The notes under the pieces are model-generated. The model was not told the DNA's origin. It was given only the letters and a program-made list of their open reading frames with translations, and ran no database searches. A program made the position numbers and the translations under genes. From Endomychus coccineus (Eukaryota > Arthropoda > Insecta > Coleoptera > Endomychidae), in NCBI GenBank assembly GCA_958510875.1, contig OY294067.1, forward strand, positions 145,642,940-145,706,939: DNA of 64,000 nucleotides, given 5' to 3'. Every line of letters begins with the position of its first letter. Position 1 is the stretch's first letter. This document shows positions 45,939 to 57,242 of this stretch, in pieces.

Positions 45939-47900
45939 ATAAACAGTTCGTAAATAAATGCAGTAAATGCAGACTATTCGATGAGAAACATCCACGCCAA
46001 ATTTTGTAAGTCATATAATCCGCAAATTAACGGTTAAATGTGTGTATAATAATTGGTGCTGGCCATTTCAAGATAATGTATGACGTATGTTTTAGGTAAA
46101 ATGGGCTCAGAGTAAAAAATAATGTAACCGAAATAGTTCAATTGTTTTCTAATTTGGTCTCCGTTTCTGAAATGTAATACCATATTTTCTACCTCCATTA
46201 TTGGTTTGTTGAGCACATAGCTTACGTTTCATTGGAATGAGATTTTGTATTATTTTGTTATAACTCAATCTCTATATTCATGTGGAATAAATACAGTTCA
46301 TTGAATTCCAAATAAGATTAATTTTATCGAACACTAACGTTTTGAAACATTACGTATACTATCTTGAAATGGAGTAAACATCTGAGATTCTGCTAATAAT
46401 CATATGAACGGTTTTTTGATTTCGTCTCAATAAGGGCAAAACTTTGTGATTTATAATAGAAAGTATACACCCACGGTGACCGTGCGGTCTATTATTGAAA
46501 TTCAAATATCTCTCAAAGGGTTATCGAAAAATTTAAACCTTTATATACAGGAAGGATGAGGCTTCCCAAATGAAATAGGTATCAAGTAAATTAATGAATC
46601 GCAAAAAATATACCGCTGATTTTTTCTATTCAATATGGCGTGTGTTCTACGAGCTACCTCGTATTTAATAACACAATTTCCATGACCATATGTATGAAAA
46701 TTACCAATTTATCAACACAGACGTATTTTGTTTTTCCAACTTCCCTCTGTATCTCTGTAGACAGAGTATTGCTGTTGAGTGAGATACTATTAGTTTTCCT
46801 TTTGCACTTACAGTTATAATTTGGGCTATTACTTATGAACCTCCTGTATAGTTTTCAACGATGTGATGTATGATTTCGATGTTCGCTGCTTGTAATCCAC
46901 ATCAAACTCAATGATTATTTATTGGAAGTCAAACACAAATATACACTCGAGTAAATATTGAGAACAGTTTCACAATAAACTGCTATCTCTGGAATGCATT
47001 ATTCTCAATTAATAATCAATGCATGTGTACGGTGGGATATACATCTTTAGCTGAATTTCATTACTCAATATCATCACACATCCCATTCTGACATATATCG
47101 AACTGAATAGGTGCATATTATATTCGGTTATTCACTCGATGCTAGTTAAATTTAAATCCCCTAATATTATGTTATTCGAAACTTCACTCAACAGCTTAAA
47201 ATTCACCATAACAGCAATTAACCTGGAATAAACCTCGGAAAACTATGAATTACTTCCGCAGCCTTTAGAAAAATTATGAACTTCTCCTTCATATGTGTCC
47301 TCGAACAAGGAACAAATAGAATGTATTTATCGATTTTCCTGCCAAATCATTACTAGTAAAACAAGACATCTGAAGCTATCCGAGTTTGTTGTTCTAGAGT
47401 AGAGTGAATGTTTGAGTTACATTATATTCTTCCTTTGCGCTTATGTAGTTTTGTAGATGTTGCCTTATTGTAAACTGTAAAAAATGATAATAATATACCT
47501 AATAAAATATAGGTATGATGAAGTGACAGTTTCTCCCAATAATGTAGATGAAACTTATTATTTCCTGATTCAATTCAAAGACCGTGCAATGAAATTCCAT
47601 GTTCTCTTCACAATTTTGATTTTTCAAGGGAAACGAAGAGCCTTAATTTTTCAAGTTGTTCAAAAAATTATCTGAATAGTTCCACAATTATTTTCCAATT
47701 ATCTATTAATTTTTGAAGTATTGTTCAGCTAACATTTTACAAAGCTAGCCGAACATAAGATTATATCTTTAAAGAGCATTTAATCTTCCAATTGTGCAAT
47801 TTATTAGGACCTAACTGGAATAATAATGATCTATTGAAAAATATGAGAAATATCAAATTGTATCATCAGATATCTCAATAGCAGTTGAGCGAGTCTGACA
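45939..47900. other. Unassigned AT-rich region
   Basis: No ORF above 63 codons. A 30-base stretch near 46490 (TATTGAAATTCAAATATCTC) mirrors one near 45315, too short to call an element. Nothing else is visible. Confidence 0.35.
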
Positions 47901-47904
47901 CAAA

Positions 47905-48640
47905 AGCATTCTCGGAAAAGTTACGTCATATGGTTTGTCGCCTCAACTTCGTCGCTTACTATCGAGTTTTCTCTAAGATAGATCACTCCAAGGTGGTGAT
48001 TCTCAGAGTTTCCTCCGATACAACGGCTATCAATCCTGGTGTTCGACAGGTATCTGTGTAGGCATCAACTTTGTTTCTGCTTCATATGAACGATCCGCTG
48101 TAAGTGACCACCTGTCCAGTCCACAGCAAATGATGGTACTCTTCAAACAGCTTCTTCATCTAGAGCCACTATACCATCCAATGAAGCCAGAGATGGTCAT
48201 ATGAGGTCCATTGCGAAAACCGCTTCTCAAAACTTGGTTTTCTATTTCGTGCCAAGAGCTACTTTACATCCAAGCAGCTCCTCATAGTCTACAAAACCCA
48301 AATTTGACCTGTCCTGGAGTACTGTTCACATACGCTGAAGCTCTTGAATCTCATCCAGAAAAGTGCTATTCGTTTGATTGATAATGTCACACATGCGAGT
48401 TCATTGACTTACATAGAGCATCGTGAAAATGTGGATCACCCCTTATTTGTCAATTTCGAGACCTGACGAACTTTTTCCGACCAGATTAATTTTTTTTCCA
48501 CCTAGTGAGGTCTTTCCTCATACCTATAACCTCCAAACCTTCGAGAAAAATTTGAATGCCTCTCGCAACATTCCAGAGCTGGCTCACTCAATGTTCTCCC
48601 AGCATCATAGCCCTTCCTCTCCTGTAGTCAAAGTATAAAA
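47905..48640 (+). pseudogene. CR1/Jockey-type non-LTR RT fragment, internally deleted
   Basis: The left part reads, in one frame, VSSDTTAINPGVRQVSV, then a stop and ASTLFLLHMNDPL. This is the RT motif B region (GVPQGSVLGPxLFLLYINDL) with changes. The catalytic YADD part is deleted or scrambled. The right part reads PVLEYCSHTLKLL and then QKSAIRLIDN, the conserved LEYCSxxW...Q-x-x-A-x-R-x-I block after the palm. It lies on the plus strand with flanking host-like AT-rich DNA. Confidence 0.7.
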
Positions 48641-49524
48641 AAATTGTTGTATTGACTTTGCTCACAGTATTTTCCCAGGTTTTTCTTCTCACCTCACTTA
48701 ACAATATACACCACAACAATCACTACGAACAATATTATGCTAAAATGAGAATAAAGCATGAAATAAATATAGATTTAATATATTATGAGCAAATATTATA
48801 TAATTTTCTCCCCCTAGAACGGGTCAATCAATAACCTCAGAGGTGTTCCTGTATTCAGCTCTACTGTTGGAGGGTTTTACTTGTAAAATTGATATTATCG
48901 CAGTGATATCCTATTTCCCAATAGCATTCACTCAAAGAGATGATGGTGAATGGTTTTCATAATCGTGTACATGATATTCAAATTTTCAATACTTTTGTGC
49001 ATTTTCAGCCTAACTTATTTATGAAGCGAATTTATGTTTATCTAGAATTATATTTGTGGTTCTCTACAGAGATATTGCATACTACTCGTATATGCAAGCT
49101 ACGTTGTTACGTATTTATATTGTTCGTGTCTAGAATACAGTCGTATTAATGAGTAACACGTATCTTGATGTTATTTAGTTAGCGTGATAATGCAGGATAG
49201 CATGGCTTCCGAGAGCTGCCCTAAGTGCCTACACGATAGCCTCTTGACAACCAACCCTTTCTATATCTCATAGTTCACGTTCACTGTTTTGTTCTTTCCT
49301 TAAAGTAAACTAAAATGTTCCACGTTAGAATTAGATAACAGTCTCGTGTCAGTATATGAACTATATTCCTCGTCTTGGTATATAAGTGAAGTCGTTGGGT
49401 TGTACCAATATAGGTACATTCCAATATTCATGTACAATGTAGAAGAGAGATTGTTAAGTGATATTCTCGATCGATGTCAAGCAAACTACTAGCTAGAAAT
49501 TTTGGAGATATCTATCTAACATTT
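48641..49524. other. Unassigned region
   Basis: No recognised gene. Frames of 60-69 codons at 48652 and 48940 have no motifs. Confidence 0.4.
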
Positions 49525-49628
49525 ATTCAGATAAATAAACGTAAAAATTGAACAGTAGGGGAATTCTAAACCACTTTCCTGGATTTCTAGTCCAGGGTAT
49601 CGTCCAATTATGCAACTCTGATCTCATG
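49525..49628 (-). repeat. tRNA-like repeat, diverged copy
   Basis: On the minus strand the words GCATAATTGG, CCCTGGACTAGAAATCCAGG, CCCCTACTGTTCAA and TTTTACGTTTATTTATC follow in order. The copy at 50048-50141 has the same order. The D-arm and anticodon-arm parts are recognisable, and the T-arm is degraded (GTGGTTTAGAATTCCCC). Confidence 0.55.
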
Positions 49629-49872
49629 AACATCTTATATTCCCGTGATGAGAAACCTCTAGTTCCACCATTCATTATAACATCAAATATTCGAAACGAG
49701 GGGTGTGGGAATGAGTATATCTATGATTCATAATTAGTCTGAGACTACTGATTCAATGATAGTATTCTGGTTCCAATGTTTTTCAATAGAACTGACTGAC
49801 AATTGTTCTGAGAAAGAACTAGTTCAGAGTTTCTTTGTAAAATAGTTATCTGGAAAAATTAGGAAATTTAAT

Positions 49873-49882
49873 GTATATATAT

Positions 49883-49973
<91 letters not shown>
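49873..49973. repeat. (TA)n microsatellite
   Basis: About 100 bases of TA with ACACA near its left end. The Tyr-Ile ORF through it is an artefact. Confidence 0.97.
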
Positions 49974-49974
<1 letters not shown>

Positions 49975-50047
49975 CTTAAGAGATATAGGATTAAATTTTC
50001 TGAATTATGAAGATAACTTAGATAATTTAACATAGGATTATAAAGAT

Positions 50048-50141
50048 GAATAAACGTAAAAGATTGAACCATAGGTGGGATTCGAACCCACATTTCTGGA
50101 TTTCTAGTCCAGGGTGTTTACCAATTACACCACTTCAGTCC
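50048..50141 (-). repeat. tRNA-like repeat (probable tRNA-derived SINE or retroelement part)
   Basis: The minus strand from 50141 reads a D-arm (GGTGTAATTGGTAAACACC), an anticodon arm (CTGGA-CTAGAAA-TCCAG, formal anticodon AGA) and a T-arm (TGGG-TTCGAAT-CCCA). The acceptor ends do not pair: GGACTGA at the start against TATGGTTCA at the end. It also lacks the long variable arm that a Ser tRNA needs, so it is not a working tRNA. A tail TTTTACGTTTATTCATC is shared with the copy at 49525-49628. B-box GGTTCGAATCC is intact. Confidence 0.6.
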
Positions 50142-50321
50142 TATTAGATTATCATATTTTTGTAAATATAAACCTCTGAACTTTAGATGAATGTGCGTGA
50201 ATAGTTGATCTATGGTAGGGCATCGAATCGCATTGTGTTCATCAATGATCTACTATCCTTTCAGAGGTTTATATTTACAAAAATATAAAAATCTAATAGG
50301 ACCGAAGTGGTGTAATTGGTA
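50119..50321. repeat. Inverted repeat, 62-bp arms around an 79-bp centre
   Basis: The left arm 50119-50180 and right arm 50260-50321 are nearly perfect inverted copies (TACCAATTACACCACTTC against GAAGTGGTGTAATTGGTA; TTTTTGTAAATATAAACCTC against its complement). Each arm includes the D-arm part of the tRNA-like repeat, so two tRNA-like heads point away from each other. Confidence 0.9.
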
Positions 50322-50335
50322 AGATTTTCCAGACT

Positions 50336-50420
50336 CTACGGTCGAATCACCTGAAGATGGCAAATGCGACTTTGCCGGAACGTCGTGAAATCGGTCCTTT
50401 TGAGGACCGAAACCACACAA
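50336..50420 (+). ncRNA. Hammerhead-ribozyme-like motif, second family
   Basis: At 50351-50357 CTGAAGA is followed by a stem GGCAAA (50359-50364) and TTTGCC (50371-50376), then GGAA and CGTC. Outer pairing is possible between CGGTC (about 50339) and GACCG (about 50405), as in stem I of a type I hammerhead. The core differs from CUGANGA by none of the fixed bases except that G stands where expected after A; GGAA replaces GAAA. A competing hairpin CGGTCC-TTTT-GAGGACCG lies downstream. Such motifs accompany PLEs, and a GIY-YIG fragment follows at 51644. Confidence 0.3.
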
Positions 50421-50574
50421 CGCGGATCAATACCCGAGAATCCAGTTCTACACATTACAATAGTGAAAAAGTCTCAAGCGCAATTCGAAATTCTGAACAT
50501 AATGTATATCAAACAGGCCATAACAAACTATCCAAAACCTTAGGCCTTTCTTGACAATCCATGATAAATTTCCA

Positions 50575-51440
50575 GAACTACAACATAACAATAACTTGAT
50601 CCTTTGGTTTCACTTGGGAATCATAGTAGTAAAACTAATTTCGCTAAGATTGTGACAGTACAATCTATCTTGAAATGATCTTGTTCCTCAAGAATTGAAT
50701 AATAGGTCTAATAATTTTTACCGTTCCACTGTACCACTGATACAATGATTTCGAAAAAATTCATATCTAAATTTTTCATAAATTCTCTATCAAAAAAATC
50801 GCTTCTTCCCCAACCTCCCCCATTTTGAGTTCTGTCCCTTATCAGAGACCAATTCAGTCTATAGAAAAAATAAATATTCTGAATCTAATCTCGTGAGCGA
50901 AAATAAATTTATTTCACTGAATGGAACCTACAAAAACAATTCCTTTAGGTAAACATGAGTTTTCTTAACGTTTAATACAAAACACATGTGATTTCATCTT
51001 GCACCCTTTTATTTTACACCCCGAATTATATACTTTTCCCATCAATTTGGGTGAATATAACCGTCGTATCGCAGCTCCCTGATCGGTTTCGCTTCATTGC
51101 ATTTTTCTTGGGTCCAGGACAACTTGTATCAGAAAGCCTTCCGCGTTCAAGGGATCCTTTTGTGAGCATGAGATTTTCAGCCACAGATTGCCGGAATGCA
51201 TGAAGATTCTCACTATGTGTTATCATTCTGACAATCCATTTCATCGATCCGACATATGATCTTCGAATACTTGATAAGAAATCAAGTTAGTTCAAACATC
51301 GTTCTACAGATGGAGTGAGCTTGCAAATACGTTTGATAGGATGTCCATACGTAGGGACAAATGTATATTTGATTAAAACTTCACAACTGACGCATACATT
51401 AGGAAACGATGTCCCTCCCAAGGAACAAGAACAGTAAAGG
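50575..51440. other. Unassigned region
   Basis: Opposing frames of 71-72 codons at 50988-51244 have no recognised motif. No repeat partner was seen. Confidence 0.35.
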
Positions 51441-51447
51441 TTGAAGG

Positions 51448-51640
51448 ATGAAATGGAAAGTAGCTCACACACAGATGCTAAACCCGGGAGCAATGGTCAT
51501 CATCAAAGAAGACAATTTACCACCTCTCAAGTGGAAATTGGCGATATACAAGAGATGCACCCAGGTAGTGATGTTATTATCTGTGCAGTTACTGTATCTA
51601 TACAAGGGGAGGCCATGTCCAAGACTGTCATCAATATATA
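51448..51640 (+). pseudogene. BEL/Pao integrase C-terminal fragment, frameshifted
   Basis: One frame reads NPGAMVIIKEDNLPPLKWKLA. After a one-base shift the neighbouring frame continues IQEMHPGSDVIICAVTVS. The pattern G-x-x-V-x-I-K-E-D-N-x-P-P-x-x-W-x-x-G...H-P-G-x-D-x-x-x-R-x-V-x-V is the DUF5641-type tail that follows the integrase core of BEL/Pao retroelements. No other part of the element is present. It lies immediately before an unrelated GIY-YIG fragment in the same orientation. Confidence 0.72.
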
Positions 51641-51643
51641 CAT

Positions 51644-51980
51644 ATGTGTGAAAAGGTCTACATTGGACAGACAGGGAGAAATGTATCAGGTCGCAATACG
51701 TCACATAAAGGTGATTGTAAGTTGAAAAAAAATAGTTGTGCACTTGCAGAGCACACTATTAACTTCAAACATTTTGGCAATTTCAATAATCCAACAATTT
51801 TGGCCAGGGAAAATAATTTTAGTAAAAGAATTTTCCTTGAAATGGTTTTTATCAACAATCAACCAAATTGTGTGAACAAACGTATTGCAAATTTGAGTGT
51901 AATATACAATTATTTACCTAATTTCGACAAAAACGGTGAGAGCGACCCTGTTCAAGTTTCAAATCTACCGCCGTGAATCA
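51644..51980 (+). pseudogene. GIY-YIG endonuclease fragment of a second PLE family
   Basis: A 110-codon frame begins with CEKVYIGQTGR, the YIG half of the domain. It goes on to ALAEHTINFKHFGNF (A-x-H-x-x-x-x-H-like block) and FSKRIFLEMVFI, which holds the catalytic Glu region, ending near TGA 51974. The first GIY strand is missing, so it is 5'-truncated at the junction with the Pao fragment. The style (YIGQTGR) is that of Neptune/Poseidon-like PLEs rather than the YIGRT family at 191-6452. The sequence TTTTGCAGATGTCTTGAGAATG near 52252 may be the 3' leader of the same element. Confidence 0.7.
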
Positions 51981-53439
51981 AGTGAAAGACATTGGTTTGG
52001 TATCAGACAAATGGTCTTCTCCCATTGGCTGTATACACTTGTCCATTGCTTTATGCCTATCCTTCTGTCAGTTTCCATTGTTTCCAATGGCAGAGTCAAA
52101 AGAATGTCTTATCTTTGATGTAAACAAAAATTTTCAATCTGTTTTAATATGTTTGTATATTGTGTTGTAAGATGTTGTTTATGGTGTGTGCTGTTAGTTC
52201 CATGTCAGCAACCCAGAATTAGTAAGTTGTTTCACTATTTACAAGTGACTTTTGTTTTGCAGATGTCTTGAGAATGAAAATAATTTTTTTTTCTAGAGCT
52301 CGACAATTCAATACAGAGTTTCTCCTTATATTGGCTGTTTCCATTGACTGCAACCTCAAGGAACACATCTTTCATTTGCTTCCAAAATTTCAGTTTTTAA
52401 CTTTTTCAGTCATAATAACGACTATTTCAAACTTCAAAAACTTGAAGTGGAGAGAAAACTGCAATATTCTGATCCGTGTCGAATGGTTCCCTAATGAAAT
52501 ATAAAATATGTAATCGTGTATTGTTGTACGGCTTACGTATTAGAATAATTAACTCTATAAAATGTTTTACGACGATGATTGATTAAATTCCAGTTGTTTT
52601 TAAAGGATGTTCTCAATAATTGAACGGGGCAGTTCTTCTTCATCAAGTAGAACAATAATGGCGTTACATCGTGAAACTAATGAGAACTCAATTCAGGAAT
52701 TACATTCTACTAATATCCATACGACTGAAGAGAAGGATGAAATATATCCGAAGATAGGATCTTGCTCATTTTAACTACCTCACAACTGTGATATTTCTCA
52801 ACTTTATTTTCTAATGAAAACAGCTGCTCTGAGTATTTTGTAATACGATATTCAGTGTTTAGTGTTTTGTTTCACAGCCGATTTAATTAAAATATACTCA
52901 ATAGGTTTTAAGCCACTAGAACGACAGATTAACAAACTAGGGACAAATCTAATGAAAGTTGGGTTCCTATTGTTTCCTCCACAATAATGGAATTATAAGA
53001 TTTCATACACTAACCGTTTGGCAGAGATGAACTCAATTTTCAAATGATCACTCACAATGTGAATACAGAGAAACAGACAAACAGCAGGCGTGTTTGGAGC
53101 AGCCATTGCTATGTTTGTAGAAGCAATTGTTTCTTACTCATATCAAACAAAATTTAATGAGTTTAAGTGTGTTATTTCATTTGCAATTCAAGATTTAAGA
53201 GCAAATATAGGACTGACTGAAACCAAACGGATAAAAGTTTCAATGATTGAGTCTTGGAAATAAACGTCGAACGCATTTGGTTCAACGAAACTCACTCAAA
53301 CTGTCCTGTAACATTGTTATCATTGGCAAGTTCAATTGAGAACAAATTCCATTATTTCGGACATGTACGAGATAAGATTGAGGCCGAAAATCAACAGGCC
53401 TTAGATGAGAAGTGATAATCAGATGCTCTTTCAATGGTA
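51981..53439. other. Unassigned region downstream of the GIY-YIG fragment
   Basis: It probably includes the 3' untranslated part of the PLE to about 52300. The remainder shows no gene. The 105-codon minus-strand frame at 53282-53599 is the shadow of the transposase at 53440-54011. Confidence 0.35.
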
Positions 53440-54011
53440 CGATAAAATCCACATTCAACCCTCGTGGAGGTCGCTTCACATGTCGATAAGTCAAACCAAT
53501 ACAGTTTTCAGATTTCTTCAAAAGCGAAAATTTCAGCAGTAAAAAGTTCACACTTGGTGCAACAATTGTCTGATGATAACTTTGAAACGACGAGTGCAAT
53601 ATTGTAAGACAATGATGGAACTCTCCGATGCAAATCCCTGCTCAATTAGAAATATCGTATTTTCTCATGAGGCAACATATTGTTCAAAAGGTACAGTCAA
53701 TGAACAAATGCCGTTAAATCCTTATTGTATGATGCAAATACAGATTATCCTCAAGAGCTTTGTGTGTTGGTAAAGTGTATTCTCAGATCATTGGACAATA
53801 CTTCTCCGACGGAATGTCGGATCCCGAACAGTACCTGAACCTTCTCCGGTATGAACTAATACCAACTTTAGTGGTATTGTTCACTAGTGCGGAAGATTCT
53901 GATCACCCGTTCCCAGAATTTGATGACAGGAAGAAAGTGCGCCTCAACAACCGACAAGTCCAATTCTTATTATTCCTCTGCACCAAAGTTTTGGGACATA
54001 TGAAAAAGTAA
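53440..54011 (+). pseudogene. DDE transposase (Tc1/mariner-like superfamily), broken
   Basis: Pieces in shifting frames give, in order, a helix-turn-helix end (SISQTNTVFRFLQKRKF), RRVQYCKTMMEL, and IVFSHEATYCSKGTVN. Then follow IIGQYFSDGMSDPEQYLNLL and RYELIPTL. The block F-S-(D/H)-E-A-T-(F/Y)...G-x-V-N carries the first catalytic Asp position in insect DDE transposases; here His replaces Asp, so it is dead. The QQDGAPPH block with the second Asp and the C-terminus are absent after 53915. Frameshifts lie near 53530 and 53760. Confidence 0.72.
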
Positions 54012-54509
54012 AATAATTATTGTAGGATTATCAGTTCATTCAGGTGTAGCATTACAATTTTCCCTCAAACTGGTTCGAATGTAAATGTTTGAAATGTATG
54101 ATTAAGAAAGCATTTGCTTCAAACATCGAACTGTTAGATTTTTTTAAATTTCTTTTATATCAAATACTAGAGAACAAGAAGACTTGGAAAAAATATAAGA
54201 CGGTGAATTCAAATAACAGAAAAAGTATTGATTGCATGGATAACTGAAAATGTTTGGAAAAGCGTTACAAATTAGCATTCTTTCCAATATTATTATGTAA
54301 AATTACTAGTGTTAGGAAATAATTCGTAGTATTCACTTCTCAAAAACTCCTCAATTCTAAACCAATTACTACTTATTTGTCCGAAAGTTGCTTCATCAGA
54401 AATACCTAGCACCCATACAACCGGTAATGGCGTCGACTTCGCCGCCGCAATTTTATTCCTCGGGATCATGACTTAAATGGATAATCCCAATTATTCGAAT
54501 GGATGGGGG
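54012..54509. other. Unassigned spacer
   Basis: No ORF or repeat is recognised before the long inverted repeat begins. Confidence 0.4.
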
Positions 54510-54950
54510 TATCTATGTTATGGATTGGTCGGCTACGGAGTTTGTGTGAATGTCAATCACGCACTAGACTGGAAGTGGAGTCTGATAAATGTCTCTCGAG
54601 TTGCAATAGAAGTGAAGATTTCTGACACATGCTTATTAATATTGAATTACAACTTCGGAATTTGGTAGATATACTGTAGTGGTTTATATTCGAAGCCTTC
54701 TACTCATCAGTGCTCACACTACACATCGACCAGCGATCATAGTTCATGAACTGTGATCGACAGTCGATGACGTCATTCAATCACTCGAATGATGGAAAAA
54801 ATATATTTGACAAAAGCGCATTCTATAGTTGACTCTGTTTTTATTCTTGGAATAATAGAAAAATAGGTATGTTCTCATCAATATATTGACATTTTCGTTT
54901 GCTAATTCATGATCTTCATTTTCGTGAGAGATGACACGTTCTCAGCCAGC
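54510..54950 (+). repeat. Left terminal inverted repeat of the Polinton-like element
   Basis: It matches the reverse complement of 60035-60500 over more than 400 bases with substitutions. Landmarks are CACTAGA, TGCTTATTAATATTGAATTA, ACTGTAGTG, TCTACTCATCA, GCGATCATAGTTCATGAACT, TCACTCGAATGATG, AAAAGCGCATT and GCTAATTCATGA. The 63-codon frame at 54477 lies in it and is not taken as a gene. Confidence 0.78.
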
Positions 54951-54979
54951 GATGATTGTTTACAAGCTATGACAGTCAT

Positions 54980-55300
54980 AGAGAAGGTGATGACGTATAC
55001 CTTCGTTTCAACAGCTTCCATTAGCAAATTATCAGCAACGATGTCTTTGGAAGAATACACACGTGAACTAAACGAATTCAGTGTGAAAGTAACAGCAAGG
55101 AGTGGAGACATAAAAGTTCACGAATACAAAATAATTGCTTTAATACAGTTGAACAACTTATGTATTGGTGAATAGGAGGAGGAGGATGAGGACGGTTTTG
55201 TAGAAGGCGAATTTCATAATCTCAACCTAAATTGTGATGAGAATCGGGCATACAAACTCACCACATCGCGTAGAACATATTTATATATGACCGAAGGATG
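54980..55300 (+). pseudogene. Polinton structural-type gene fragment, inverted extra copy
   Basis: The frame contains SLEEYTRELNEFSVKVTA and, after a stop (TAG 55173-55175), EDGFVEGEFHNLNLN. The minus-strand remnant at 58270-58570 has the same EYTRELNEF and EGEFHN landmarks in the same order, so this is a second copy in opposite orientation. Its place beside the left arm suggests that arm and gene were duplicated together. The function of this Polinton protein is not known to me. Confidence 0.6.
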
Positions 55301-55743
55301 ACGTTGGTGGCAACGAATTGACAAAAACTCAACTATAATCATTCGGAGGTATTTACATATACACCACCACAGACATATATTACACACTCAAACTTTTGAT
55401 CTATGATCAGAATGAAAGAGATATGACTGAATAGAAGACTTGGCTTCCGAATAATTCTTCATGTCTACCACAACAAATAATTCCAATTTCACAATTTCAC
55501 AGACAGCATCATCATTCACGCCTTATGATGAAGAAATTCAGAAAATTGTTACAATTTCGTATGCGATTTTATCTAATTTATCTGCACTAATCTTGAAAAT
55601 GTTCATTGAAGATATGAAGGAGGCTGTTTATCGTTTGAATGAATAATTGTATAGAGAGGTGCTTCATTGAAAAAAAAGAATAAGCATTCATCTCAAATTC
55701 CGGTGACTATAGTTCGTAGACATTGAACGTTAGGTGATGACAT
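55301..55743. other. Spacer inside the Polinton-like element
   Basis: A 61-codon plus-strand frame at 55461-55646 (Ser/Thr-rich start, then a hydrophobic helix) has no recognised motif. Otherwise no feature is visible. Confidence 0.3.
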
Positions 55744-56468
55744 CATCAACAGTTCCTATGATTTTCACTTATCCCATCCTGCAACCAAATCTTTCGAGTG
55801 CTCTCATTCATCAGCGGATTTTCGGGCAGATTCCAACTATTGAAAGGAATGAATATACGTTTCTCTGCACTCGAATTCCCCAACACTAAGAGTTCATTTT
55901 GATCATTTGGGAAGACATGTTGCAATTTAGGTGACATCGTCTTCACATTTATATTCGCCATTAATATAGAAATCGGTTCGAGATCTAATCAATCGCAGCT
56001 TATGTTTACCACTTGAACCTTAGGAATAGTGAATGAATAGACAGTAGTAGTTCGATGTAAGAGATGAATCGATTCTATTATCGTAGACTGAACTCATTGC
56101 ATCTTTATACAAGCATCCGGAAAAAGCTAGAGATATAGATGCATGTTACGTATATATCAGATAATGGTACTAACAATATCTGGATCGCGCACTTTGTCTA
56201 TCCCTTTTTCATTCAATTCGTATATGATATATTGGAAAAGGAGTGGTCCAAAATCATTTCTTAGCGTACATTCATCACCACCACCTGCATTTTGCTGAAA
56301 TTCTGCGATATATGAAGCAGGCGAGGCTGAATCTGACAAAATATCTTGTTGATTGATTATTATCTCAATTTCATCGTTATTGAAGGGAGATGTTGTGTGT
56401 GGATGGTTAGTGTAAGTTTCTTCTCGAATGATATCTTCGATAAAGTACAGGTAACCAAAAGAGTTCAA
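55744..56468 (-). pseudogene. Major-capsid-like protein of the Polinton-like element, broken
   Basis: On the minus strand, 56468-56157 encodes the N-terminal part. It contains an NDEIEIIINQQDIL strand, a YIAEF segment and a FQYIIYELNEKGID segment, which fits the start of the double-jelly-roll capsid proteins of insect Polintons. The stretch 55961-55744 encodes a later part with FIPFNSWNLPENPL and RKIWL. The piece between them (56157-55961) is out of frame and the C-terminus is missing. The identification rests on these family-like blocks and on the neighbouring protease. Confidence 0.55.
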
Positions 56469-57242
56469 AACGATAGTGCTGGAGAAGCAAACCTCCTTTT
56501 TGAACTTCTTGTAGGTAATGGCTGATGGTAAATATGAGGATATATTTTATTGCTGGAACTCCAGTCCCATGTTCTCTAGTGAGTATTGGAGTGACAGTTA
56601 CCGTTTTAAGCCATAATCTCTAGCGCGGTCTTTTCCAACCCCAACCGTATAATGATTTCTTGTCCACGAAAATTTATTTGTTTCCCATTCTAATCTGAAA
56701 TATTCCATGTAATGTTTTAGAGGGACATATTTTCAATGACCGGTAGGTGAATAAGGTTTTTACTATCTACATTAATGAAAAACTCAGCTGGTAGAAAAGA
56801 CAAACAACTCCTATATCGTATGAGGTAACTTGTTGTTAGGTTTAGTTACTACTTTCTGCTCACCCTGCTTTTTTTTTATAATAACATTTATCAAAACCGT
56901 CTTCAATATTCGGAATACTATTTGACGTATGCAAACTGGTGAGTGCAATAGAATTATATGAATTAGGATGTAGTTCTACTGATGGATGAGAAATGCACTG
57001 TTTGTCAACTTATAGGACCCCGTAGGTATAGTTACTACGTTCTGCTCACCCTTCCTTTTTTCATAATAAAGTTCATCAAAACCATCTTCATCATTCGGGA
57101 TACTATTGGACGTATGCAAACTGGTAAGTGCAATAGAATGATATGAATCAGGATCTAGTTCTATTGATGGATGAAAATCTACAGATCTCTAACCCGTGAT
57201 AGTGAATGTATGAGGCAATTTTATTGGCAATCTGTTTATATA
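56469..57242 (-). other. Polinton internal region with tandem duplication
   Basis: On the minus strand both copies of the duplicated stretch can be read as an acidic peptide (SIELDP, SIPNDEDGFDEL), which suggests a coding origin. No intact frame is left and no family is recognised. Confidence 0.4.
56833..57185 (+). repeat. Tandem duplication, period about 186 bp
   Basis: Two direct units start near 56840 and 57023. Each contains TAGTTACTAC-TTCTGCTCACCCT, AAAACC-TCTTCA, ATTCGG-ATACTATT-GACGTATGCAAACTGGT and ATAGAAT-ATATGAAT-AGGAT. It lies within the Polinton-like element. Confidence 0.85.

Noticed and set aside
45020..46560. Possible foldback with TACAGGGTGTT end and mirrored AAATTCAAATATCTC
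   Set aside because: Only about 30 bases match between the supposed arms, not enough to call.
50065..50141. Functional tRNA gene (formal anticodon AGA)
   Set aside because: Acceptor stem does not pair, no long variable arm for Ser, and a tailed repeat copy exists at 49525-49628. It is a tRNA-derived repeat.
53282..53599. 105-codon minus-strand ORF
   Set aside because: Shadow of the plus-strand transposase remnant, which has recognisable blocks.
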